A stretch of 64,000 nt of DNA from Paragorgia papillata (lineage: Eukaryota > Cnidaria > Anthozoa > Scleralcyonacea > Coralliidae): contig JAWNZC010000337.1 of the NCBI GenBank assembly GCA_035771165.1, positions 1,414,501-1,478,500 of the forward strand, read 5' to 3'. The stretch's first letter is position 1, and the number at the start of each line of letters is the position of its first letter. Position numbers and translations under genes: made by a program. Shown here in pieces: positions 10,130 to 22,437 of this stretch. The notes beneath the pieces are model-generated. The model saw only the letters and a list, made by a program, of their open reading frames with translations, did no database searches and was not told where the DNA came from.

Positions 10130-12040
10130 TACATCATTAAAGTAGTTTCCAATCAGTAATGTTTTTATTTGTAGCAACTCTTAATTTTATTTCAGCATGA
10201 AAATAATGCAATACATTACAACTTAATGTAGCAATAGGGTTATCCGGTATCGCTTCGTAAGACAGCTTGCATCACGCCGCTATTAACGTGATCCCAAGTC
10301 CCAAGGTATCATATACCAATTTAAAGCCAATTAACCATGGAAGACGATTATAAAATCTAAAATTATGGAAAATATAATGGTTATCCGTTGTATTTACCGA
10401 AAGAAAAATAAGGTTGTTGGCTTCAAGAGTTTAAAGTTCTTTGGAATTTAATTTATAGTTTTGAAATTTATATCATTGCCAATCACTGATAAATTATCCA
10501 CAAACAGGTGTCCGCGATTTTTGAAATTCTGTTTCGTTCGGTTTTTATTAACGATTTACGTTGTAGTCGCAATATATTTCACAACTTGTTAATTCAAAAC
10601 GCGATAAAATAAAAAATCGCCGACACTTTAAATGTTTTTGTAGAAGAGTACAGTATGTGCGAAGTTCTAACTGTTGAAAAACACAAATTTTGGCGAAAAT
10701 TTGAGCGGAGAAAAAGCGTCGGGAAGGTTTACGTGTTGAGTAATTAGTGCCGCCTCTTGAAGTAAAAAACTCGTTTTTCGCCTGGAAGAAAAACATTTCT
10801 GAATTCGAAATTTTTGTCACTGACAGATGTTGCACTAGTTTAAAAATTGGGAGGAAAAAAGGAGATTTTTGACATTTCCCCCTATCGCTACCTTAAAGAG
10901 AAATTCTTTGATTCCCTCAAATTCTCAGAGACGATCAATAAATAAATATATCACCAACAAAACCATGTCAAGGAATTTCATATTAAATTCAAAAGCTTTT
11001 ACGTTGATAATCATTCCCATGCTGTCAATTTACAACATGAGATAAAACTTTTCACTAGAACCAAATATTGAAAAACCCCAATATGGTTTTAAGTGCTTTA
11101 TATTAGGCTTTCAAAAATAAATAAAATTTAAATTTAATAAAAAAAAAATGCTTGGGGTTAAAGCTAGTGAAAAATGATCATGACATCTGTCCAGAGGGAT
11201 TGTGGAAAGCTCGTTAATTCATTAAAACCAAAACTTATTTGTATGTTCCTGTTGCACATTTATGTGGGGGTTAACCTATCCCTGCCTAGGCTGTCTTAGG
11301 GTTCTCCCTTGGATGAGTAAAATCATCTGGCATTAGATGGAGTAAAATATTAAAGGAGCCATTTTTGACCAGATCATGCCGTAATGGGTTAAGGTACATC
11401 AAGACTGCACTTCTTTGAAGTGCTCTTGCTTTTTCCATTTCCCTTGTAGATCATTATAAATCGGCATTTTCCTAACCTTTAAACCATGTTTATAAAGATC
11501 TGCTGTGGTACTGCCAAAATGGCTGCTATGATGTCACATCATTCACTACCTGCCATGTACGACCACCTGTCATTTATGACCACTTTTACCTGGCAACAGG
11601 GGTGGTTGTAAAACTCAGGTTCTACTGTATCTGGAATATAATGTGCATGTGCTACACCTTTTAAACTGGAGACACCCCTCAAGATATAAGGTACCTCATC
11701 TGGTCTTGTATTGAATCCATTATAGTTTTTGCACACCTCCCCCCTGATTTCCCCCACCCATACCACAGTTACCCACCCTTCAAGGTTTTCTAATTTGTAA
11801 ACATAAACCGCTGACCAGTAAACAAACGTGCGGGAGACCGAAACGTGCTCCGTTGCATGATATGATGAAACAAGATGAATTTGCAAGGAATAAAATAATT
11901 TTAACAATATTGAATTAATTTTTTTGGGAGCACCTATTATACTTTGAAATATATTTAAAGCAAATGTATGTTTTGCCAAGTTAGAAACGGACCAAACGGT
12001 AGAACGAAATCGTTTGTTAAAACAGTAAAAGTAAAACATG
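10130..12040. other. No recognised gene
   Basis: AT-rich sequence. A 166-codon open frame on the - strand (11539-12039) shows no domain, no codon pattern and no neighbours that would support it. Confidence 0.4.
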
Positions 12041-12047
12041 CATGGTT

Positions 12048-12424
12048 ACATGCAAAAACACACACAACTTGTAACAATCATGCATCAGCTTTGTTATAAG
12101 GCTCTTCAGTTGTCGATAAGTCTATAGAACAAATGTTAGCATGAGCTTGCAACAACACTGATGAACGCGACGAACCAAATTATTTAAACTTGTCACAAGT
12201 TGCAACTGGTTTGCCTGGCTGATATCGCTTGCCTGGCTCTTCAATGTATTTACAAATTGTTATAACTTGGACAACAGACAACGCACGAACTCACACAGTC
12301 ACGTAAAATAACGCCATTTTAAAAACGTACTCCTGGAATAGCTAGAAGTCTTTCAGAACACAAACTGTTATTCCAGGCCTCAAAGTGTTAATTACAAGTT
12401 GTGAGATTTCCATGTGTATAGCTG
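12048..12424. mobile_element. Foldback element, family M4 copy (diverged)
   Basis: The left end (catgcaaaaacacacacaactt) and right end (acaagttgtgagatttccatgtgtata) are inverted relatives. Internal caacttgtaaca-type words recur in both orientations. It is related in style to 13771-14125. Confidence 0.5.
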
Positions 12425-13060
12425 AGCAGAGCACCGGAATGACCAATATAATTTTCACATCAAGCCACTTACTTTTAAATTAGCAGGTATACTTATTCTT
12501 GAATTACAAAATAAAGAACGACAGCACTGGAGGTCCTGGAGTAATCCTCGGTAAGCCATCTTCTTCCAAAACTTTGGAAACCTGTGGAACCACTTTATAA
12601 ATTTAAAGTTTTGCATATAACCTATCATGTGGACCTAACACGAAGTACTACTTCCCTTCTAAGATCGGTGGCCAAAATGAACGCCGGCTCTGAATAAGGA
12701 TTTTTCATTAAAATTTACAAATTTACAGTGCAAAAGTATTTGTTTCAGTCGAGGTTTCAGTGAGAAAGCCATTGAAAAGTGATTCAAATTGTTGGTAAGT
12801 CAGAGGTCCGGTTATTGAAGTTATGAAGGTTGTTTCATTAGGAAATGAATGAACATAGGACTAGAATGCACTATACATAATACAAAACACTATAGATCTA
12901 TGAATTTTCAACGCATGTGTTACTCAGAATACTGAGAATGTAACCTATAGAGGCGAAAACATTTTAATTTGATCTCTGTTATTCTCTTTCAGTATATATA
13001 TATATATATAATTTTGTATAACTAGAAATATGTAATAAATGATGTAGGTGAAATGTAGCC
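12425..13060. other. No recognised gene
   Basis: AT-rich, with only a TA run at 12993-13011. No domain or repeat copy was identified. Confidence 0.4.
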
Positions 13061-13560
13061 AATTAAATGCTTGGGTGTTAAACAAACTGATAATATAATT
13101 AATGTGAATTACAGTGGATTCAGATTGAGTGTTTAATGACAACGATTGTTGTGTAGTTGCGACAGTTAATTAAGATGTTTCTAGGCAAAATGTCAGACAT
13201 TGCTGGGTGGGACTTACAACGTTCTGTCTGAAAATATCTGTCTCACATTTTGCCTGCCCACGCCACATTCAGCCCAATTTCAGGGTGTGAGTGCCTCAGG
13301 TATTAATTTTGACGGCAATATTTGAAACAATATATATTTGAAATATATAAAGTTTCAAATATCATTGAATTTTCATGATAAACCAAGTGCAGTTTTTATT
13401 CAAACTTGTTAAAATAATCAAATTAAACATATTTTGCTTGTTATATTATATCTGTTATGAGTGTGATATTTCCAAGTTTTGGGAGAGATTTGCTGGACCT
13501 GTGTTTGCCCTGCACTTTCATGTTTAAAATAATTGGGTTTCAAGATTTCTTAAAAACCGT
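13060..13560. repeat. Dispersed repeat R3, copy 1
   Basis: The block 13100-13215 (gatt..gttgagtgtttaatgacaa, then ctaggcaaaatgtcagac) reappears at 63857-63965. The block 13266-13560 reappears inverted at 16680-16809 plus 17540-17905, including atgaaagtgcagggcaaac and the caatttcagggtgtga motif. These are parts of a larger repeat of unknown type. Confidence 0.7.
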
Positions 13561-13770
13561 GTGTTTCAAGAGTATTCATTAGGATTTTTTAAGACTGAGT
13601 AATCAGTCAATAACTTTATTTGAGTGTCAATCTACTAGCTGACCACAAGTGGTCTACTAATTGGAGACGCTACAGTATATATTGAAGAAGGAAGAAAAAT
13701 CATTGACCTTTGCTTATTAGTTGTGGAAGGAAACTATGTTGATCAGTTGGATTTTCTTGATACAAACAGG

Positions 13771-14125
13771 CCTACACACGTAAAAACGCGCAAGCTGTTA
13801 CATGCCTGCAAGCAAGTTGTTACAAGGCTGTGCAATAGGCTCTCATTGTGATGTGTTTCCACTGGTTGTTCCCAGTCTGTTAACATGTCTGTAACAGGTT
13901 GTTGACAACTTGTAACAAGGTTGATGACTCCAACAGACTGGTGACAAGTTGTTCCAACAGCCTGTTACCGCTCTGCGTTCGACAACTTGTTAACAGGTTG
14001 ATGCTAACAAGGTTGTAGCAGCTTCTTGAATGAACAGCATTGTTACAACTTGTCAACAGCCTTGGTACCAGCTTGTGAATGCAAACACATCCTGTTGACA
14101 AGCTGTGAGATTTTTATGTGTGTAT
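13771..14125. mobile_element. Foldback element, family M4
   Basis: The ends cctacacacgtaaaaacgcg and atttttatgtgtgta are inverted relatives. The interior is packed with direct and inverted variants of caacttgttaacaggttg. This is a self-complementary non-autonomous DNA element. Confidence 0.65.
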
Positions 14126-14893
14126 CACTCAGAGGCATGCAATCGCACACACACACGCCTTGGCATATGCCTGGAAAAACATGTGGCATGCGTTTGGTCG
14201 CACGCCTAAAACATCATAAATTCAGGGGTTTTTATTCAGAATTGTGGTGTATCTGTTTATTCTTGTTGGGTTGTTTGTACTGTAGTCGCATCCGTTGGTT
14301 CATACAAATGCAAAATGGGAATAATCTGAAAACAATAACTACAGTAGATCATGCGAAATGAACGGTGCATGCTAGTGATTTTTTAAATCACTTTATTCAG
14401 CTTGGTGTCCAGACTATTTTTTCTCTAAAAGAACTAAAACTGTTCTCCATGCTGTGTGATTACCGATGATGACGACGATCTGAGTAGCGTCGATCTCAGC
14501 AACAACCTGACGATGATGTTGATGGCGGCAATCCTGTAAAAAAAGTGAAAAAAATGTAAAAAAGTGTAGTACTGCGTAGGTAGTGTTTGTTATGAAAAAT
14601 CAAAACGCAGTGAAATAATTCCATTTAATGATTTTGGCAGTTCACCGCCTTTTACAGCGTTTTGATCTGTCATGTATTTTGGTCAGACAACCGAAAACGA
14701 TTCAGTGTTTTCTAAAAATCCGTCCAAATAAAACTACATGTATTAACCACTAAATTATGTTTTGCAAACTATTTATTGTGTTCTGAAAGCGTTGCACGCC
14801 ATCGCACGCCTCGGCTATCGCACGCCTAGGTTAGCCAAGGCGTGCTAACCTCAGCACGCCTGTGTTTTTTCTCAGTGATAGGCATGTACAAAT
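14126..14893. other. Stretch with cgcacgcc-type repeats, no gene
   Basis: Repeated tcgcacgcct words at 14140-14210 and 14795-14850, partly inverted, suggest the two ends of a further decayed element of about 720 bp. No coding motif was found. Confidence 0.4.
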
Positions 14894-15404
14894 TAGGCTG
14901 TTGCGGTATATCGATATATCGATAATTATCGGGTTTTTTCAAATATCGGTTATTCGGTATTTTAAATTTGAAAATATCGATATACCGAAAATATCGAAAT
15001 GTTACCGAAAATATCGAAATCTACGATATTATCGGTATTAGACGCGCGAAAACCGATTATCACTGTTTTGACGCTTGATTTTTTGTTGAACTTCTGTTGC
15101 GGAAGTTTCGGGACTCTCTTTGCGGCAAATCACGCCAAAAAGCGCACATTTCACGGGCTGTCGACCCGACAGTGTCGAGGATAGACCCATCACAGTCTTT
15201 GGAATTTTTTTTCGCACACGAGTCATCGCTAGAATAAATAGAACATGTTTGTGACAGATGCAGTATATACCGACTCAATCGACAATCTCCAGACTTCTTT
15301 ACTGCCGATGGCGATGGTGAACAGATGAACGACGACACTGTCACTGAAAAGCCAAACGAGCTTATTGTCGTCAAAGAAGCTCTTTTAAAAGAATGAAATA
15401 AAAG

Positions 15405-15530
15405 TAGCGTGCTGCGTAGGCAGTGTAGAAATAACAATCGAAATATAGTAACTTAGGTTAGATATACTGCCGAAACAGAGAACGTAGGAATCTAACGTTT
15501 CGAGCGAAGGCCCTTCGTCAGAGAGAAACC
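15405..15530. repeat. Dispersed repeat R2 with hammerhead-like hairpin, copy 2
   Basis: Reads gctgcgtaggcagtgt, caatcgaaatatag, gttagatatactgccgaaac, acgtaggaatctaacg, tttcgagcgaaggccctt and cgtcag. On the - strand this gives CUGACGA, a GGGC/GCUC hairpin and GAAAC. It lies inside the hAT element at 14894-16169. Confidence 0.65.
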
Positions 15531-15546
15531 TCTTTTAAAAGAAGCT

Positions 15547-15924
15547 GTGTTCGCTTCAAGTGACGTTCCTGAAGACGAGCCATGTCAACCACCGCCACAG
15601 AAACGTCAGAAAGTCAAGAAGACGCTTGGCTCCCTGACCACCATGCGGAAGTCGTCGCAGATATCATCGCCATCACAGTCGCCGCGCGATCGATTGCAGA
15701 AGGAGATGGATAAATACATAAAAATCCAAACAATTGATGGCGATGACGACCCTTTGGTGTGGTGGAAATGTCATGTTCGCGACTTTCCTTTGCTTAGTCA
15801 GCTAGCACGGAAAGCTCCGTCTGAGAGACTATTCAGTAAAGTCGGTTAAATTATAACTTCGCAGAGAGCCCAGCTAAAGCCAGACCAAGCAAACATGCTC
15901 GTGTTTCTGGCAGAAAACTTGTAA
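15547..15924 (+). pseudogene. hAT transposase C-terminal (hATC dimerisation) fragment
   Basis: The translation ends with DGDDDPLVWWK, FPLLSQLARK, a short in-frame deletion, SERLFSKVG, a stop at 15847-15849, then after it RAQLKPDQANMLVFLAENL. This is the hATC domain at the C-terminus of hAT/ZBED-type transposases. Compared with the sister fragment at 17058-17306 the residues matching YLAIPAS are missing. The BED finger and the RNase-H-like catalytic core are absent, so it cannot act as a transposase. Confidence 0.85.
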
Positions 15925-16177
15925 ATATATTATATATATATATATATCGTTGTAAATATATCATTTGTTACATTAAAGCTCGATTCACACTTCGAAAAAG
16001 GTGCTTTTTCTTTTGTAAAACGTTATTCTTATGATATCCTGGCGTCTGGTGAAAATTAGGCTTAAAATATAGTTAATTTCCATCGCGGAAAAATATCGAT
16101 ATATCGATATTATCGGGTTTTTTCTTTCGATAACCAATATCGGTATTTTTTCAATACCGCAACAGCCTAGTACAAAT

Positions 16178-16680
16178 AGTGTGCAGCAAAGTACTGAAAC
16201 ATGTATATTGTACGTAAAAGTAAAAAGTAACTCCTAATTTTATACCTAAGTAACCTGAATGTCAGGCCTTTATTTGTTCCCGCCTTTAATACCTAAGTAA
16301 AAGTATGGCCTGAAAATTTTACTAAGTAAAAGTAAAAATATGGCCAGAAAATCCTATTTCTGCGATCTCCACTTTAGATCTCCAGTGGAAGCATGGAATG
16401 GAACCAATTACTAACCAGTAGTATGTGACAATGCCACTGACTCCGCATTGCAAAATATATTTTTTACTTCACTGATAAAACAAAAAGTAACAAAGTTAAA
16501 ATGTACATGTAATTATTTAACAAAAATTTTACTTCATTACAAGTAAAAAGTATTTCTTGAAAGAAATACTTTGTTACAGGTAAATACTGATTTTTGTACT
16601 TAAGTAAAGTACGAAGTAAGTTTACTTCATTACTGGTGAACACTGGCTACATACAGCAATATTTCACAGAACGGTTGAAA
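16178..16680. other. Stretch rich in aagtaaaag words, no gene
   Basis: 16200-16640 repeatedly contains aagtaaaagta/tacttaagtaaa words in both orientations, suggesting a decayed foldback element. No coding potential was recognised. Confidence 0.4.
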
Positions 16681-16809
16681 TTTGTGTGCAACCTTGGTTT
16701 ATTTTAAACATGAAAGTGCAGGGGCAAACATGGGTTGAGCAAATCTCCCCAAAATTTGGAAATATTGCACAATCCTACAGTCGTTTGCACCTAAGTGGAA
16801 ACACCAGTC

Positions 16810-17539
16810 TAGGCTGATGCGATATTGAAAAAAATCGATATATCGATATCAAAAAAAAAATATCGATAATATCGACTATATCGAATTATGCAAATTAGAA
16901 AACGTAGTTTAGTCAACTTGCATGTATACCGCATCACAAACAGCAAAAAACAAAGTTGCATGAAACTAGTCAAACTTTAAAAGATTTATTTACAACAGTT
17001 TATGAATGTTTAAAGATTTATTTACAAGCTTAATGGTTTCGCAGTTCGTACGATTGTTTATAAATTTTCTGCGAGAAACACTAACATGTTCGCCTTGTTT
17101 GGCTTAAGCTGTACTCGCTTTGCCGTTACTATCTGTCCCGCTTTGCTAAAAAGTATCTCAGTTGGAGTACTGCTTGCTGGAATCGCCAGATATCGTCGGA
17201 CATACTGCGACAGGAGAGGAAAATCAGGGAATTTCCACCACTGGAGTGGGTCGTCATCTCCATCAATCGTCGGAAATTGCAAGTATCGGGCAATTTCGCT
17301 TGCCACGCGATCTCGTGGTGACTGTTTACACTTTTAAATTGCCCACGCGCTTGCTACTTGAATTCGCAATTGCCGTCATACACGTGTTTTCTAAACTTTA
17401 CCGGACAATAATTGCCGAAAAAAGGAGTTGTCTAGTTAAAACTTTCGATATCTTCGATATGCGAAAAATCGAATATCGAATATCGATATTTTTGAAATAT
17501 CGATATTTATCGAAAATATCTATATATCGCATCAGCCTA
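16810..17539 (-). mobile_element. hAT element, 730 bp, related to the 14.9-kb element
   Basis: The ends are TAGGCTGATGCGATAT and atatcgcatcagccta, with the same kind of subterminal tatcgata repeats as 14894-16169. Flanks aacaccag and aacaccac resemble a target duplication if two bases at the left edge belong to the element. It carries a hATC fragment on the - strand. Confidence 0.8.
17058..17306 (-). pseudogene. hAT transposase C-terminal fragment (82 codons)
   Basis: This is an uninterrupted hATC domain. It reads DGDDDPLQWWK, FPLLSQYVRRYLAIPASS, EILFSKAGQIV and ANMLVFLAENL. The W-W pair and the LAIPASS...E..FS motif are the dimerisation core of hAT transposases. The rest of the enzyme is missing. 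It is clearly homologous to the fragment at 15547-15924 but on the opposite strand. Confidence 0.85.
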
Positions 17540-18039
17540 AACACCACCCATCAAAACATGTTCTAAAGTTAACCGTTTTGAAATTGACACCATGGGATTG
17601 GCAAGACGTGATTGGCTGAGGGCACAAACATGTACATATTGAAGTGAAACTTAATGCGTTTCCAAGGGAAACTTTTATGTTTTACGTTGACATAGAAGAT
17701 GTTTTGAGGGGTGGTTTTTCTGCTCAGGTGCAAACAACTGTAACAGATAACAAGCAAGATATGTTCAATTTGATTATTTTAACAAGTTTGAATGAAAAGT
17801 GTCTGTGCTTCGTTTATCATGAAAATTTGATGATATTTGAAGCTTTATTTATTTTCTTTAATATTGCTATCAAAATTTAACACCTGCTGTGTGGGAATTC
17901 ACACCCTGAAATTGGCTGTCTGTGCTCAAACATGTTTTTTCCCTACTGCACATCAAAAGCAAGTTCAATGCATATAATAGATTACTGTAAACATATAATT
18001 TGGAAAATTTGTGTGACTTTAACGCCAATTAAAGATGTA

Positions 18040-18545
18040 ATAAAAATCATCGGGCCGCCAGCAACTGAAAGTACAATAATACTGCTTTAAAATGCAGAAA
18101 ATCTTTTTTCAATTGAAGAAGATCATTTCTGGGAAGCATGCCCTGACTCTAATCCAAGAAACATGTCAAAGGATAAAAAGGATAAAGGACTGGGGGGTAA
18201 TCAACCTTACTTGCAGCCAGTGGCTGAATTGCGAAGGACGCAAATCAACGTGGCCGTGTCGAGGCATATCAAAGGCGCTCCAAGCAGCCGCCAACGACAC
18301 AGTTCAGACCACGGATCACAGCTAAGATGTTAGGTGTTGATTTTATGGAGGGAGGAAAACCGGAGATCCCGGCGAAAAACCCTCGAAGCACAGGAGAGAT
18401 CAACTACAACTCTACTCATATTAGTCCAAGCCCGACAACGGGGTCATTCCCGAGCGGTCACCCATCCAGGCTTAACTTTTTGGTGAGAGGCAGCGCGCTA
18501 ACAGCACACGCCACCCGTGCTCCCCAAACATACTATGCCATATAG
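18040..18545 (-). mobile_element. SINE-like element with 5S-rRNA-like and tRNA-like blocks
   Basis: On the - strand 18545-18424 begins with a tRNA-like block (gggtggcgtgtgctgttagc) and continues with ggatgggtgaccgct and gggaatgacc, close to the internal control region of 5S rRNA (ggatgggtgaccgcctggga). Such 5S- or tRNA-derived heads provide the RNA polymerase III promoter of SINEs. The body would run on toward 18320 or 18040, and its end is unclear. No second copy lies in the window to define the borders. Confidence 0.45.
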
Positions 18546-18684
18546 GAACTTACAGTAGGCATCACAAATTTCCAGAGAGACTGTGAAATTTGAGTTAACT
18601 CCAGGATGACATAACACCATTGAACTACCAAATTTTATTAAGTAAACCTTACTGAAACCTTTTATCAGCAATCTGAATACGAAT

Positions 18685-18900
18685 GGAGCAGGGCCGTACA
18701 TAGAATTTTTTAGCCGGGGGGAGGCAGTAAGACAAATCCTGAAATACAGTACGGTTGTTAGCAAGAGTGTTTTTTTGAGCACCCCCTGGGATTTTATAAA
18801 TGTTATTATTTCAGTACTTTTTAAAAAATTAATAATCAACATTATAAAAAACATATTTTGGATTTTTTTTTGGGGGGGGGGGGGGGGGGGGGGGGGGGGT
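18685..18900. repeat. Dispersed repeat R4, copy 1, ending in poly-G
   Basis: gggccgtacatagaatttttt, agccgggggg, ggcagtaagacaaat and gggattttataaatgttat match 36745-37010 in order. The copy ends in a run of about 34 G residues (18866-18899). Confidence 0.75.
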
Positions 18901-21534
<2,634 letters not shown>

Positions 21535-21691
21535 TTATATCTCTTCGGAAATTTTGGTGATTATCGTCGTAACAGACTTCTCCACACAGGACAAAAGGAA
21601 GAAAAAGCGTTCTTGTTTAGGATTGTTTCTATCCATGTTGTAACATAAAACTAAAAGTAGGATATACTGCGGCTGCGCAGACAGTGTGTTA

Positions 21692-21755
21692 AGGCTGTTT
21701 GCCATTACGTCCGCTTTTCCTGCGCGGGCGGAGCGGACGTAATGGAAACAGCCTT
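21692..21755. repeat. 65-bp hairpin MITE downstream of POLR2L
   Basis: aaggctgtttgccattacgt pairs with acgtaatggaaacagcctt across a gc-rich loop. It lies in the probable 3' UTR of POLR2L, upstream of the aataaa near 21839. Confidence 0.75.
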
Positions 21756-21839
21756 TATGACGTATATAAAAGAGTTGAAATGTGGTGAATTGCCTATATT
21801 TTACATAATAGGGTTGCTTATACGCCATATTTGTAAGAA

Positions 21840-22437
21840 AATAAACATCGGCTTAAATAAGTCGCAAACAACTTGTATGAACGATTAATTTCTCAATTGA
21901 TGGTTTTGACTTACGTGCAGATTGGCGACGGTGGCCAATGATTGACAGTAGAGAGCTTAAGCATATTAGGCGTTTTTGAGACACGGATGGTGACCGGAAG
22001 AACAGGAATACAATACAGAACTACTGAACCGCGTATTCTTTGAGAAGACGTTTTTACCCAAAACAAAGGCTATGAATAATCACATATCTAAACTGTTAGC
22101 TTACAAGCTTAAATTTCATCTTTATATAAAAATACAGATCTTGTATATATTTATATTGTAATGTAATGAAATTATCCCCCTTAAAATACAAGTTTTCTAC
22201 TTTAAAAGCATGTCTATTGTAGTAAAACAACGATGACAGGCCTCAACGTTCTAGATGTTCCCGTCGTCTCAAGAACGTGAAAATGCTCTCAATGACGTCT
22301 TGTGTAGAACGACGACGGCGTTCACTTTGCTCTTCGAATTTTAAATTGCTCATTATCATTGTTTTGAATGAAAAATGCTATTGAATTCAATCGCCGTCCG
22401 TGGCTCTAAAACGCCTGTATGCTTAAGCTCTCTTGTG
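21840..22437. other. Intergenic, no gene seen
   Basis: No recognised coding motif or repeat copy between the POLR2L 3' end and the minisatellite. Confidence 0.45.

Larger units (their letters stand above)
14894..16169 (+). mobile_element. hAT element, 1276 bp, with perfect 8-bp target duplication
   Basis: The ends are TAGGCTGTTGCGGTAT and its complement ataccgcaacagccta. GTACAAAT is duplicated exactly on both sides (14886-14893 and 16170-16177). Subterminal regions are rich in tatcgatatatcgata words at both ends. An 8-bp duplication and short TIRs are typical of hAT transposons. Inside is only the C-terminal part of a transposase (15547-15924) plus a fragment of repeat R2, so it is non-autonomous. 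Confidence 0.9.
16680..17905. repeat. Dispersed repeat R3, copy 2 (inverted), split by a hAT element
   Basis: 16680-16809 and 17540-17905 together match the reverse complement of 13266-13560. Shared pieces are gtttaaacatgaaagtgca-like, aacttgttaaaataatcaaa and caatttcagggtgtga. The hAT element at 16810-17539 interrupts it, so the inverted pair predates that insertion. Confidence 0.7.

Noticed and set aside
11539..12039. 166-codon reverse open frame
   Set aside because: No domain, low-complexity composition, no splice context. Likely chance.
18092..18545. Two adjacent + strand open frames
   Set aside because: They overlap the SINE-like element, which explains the sequence better on the - strand.
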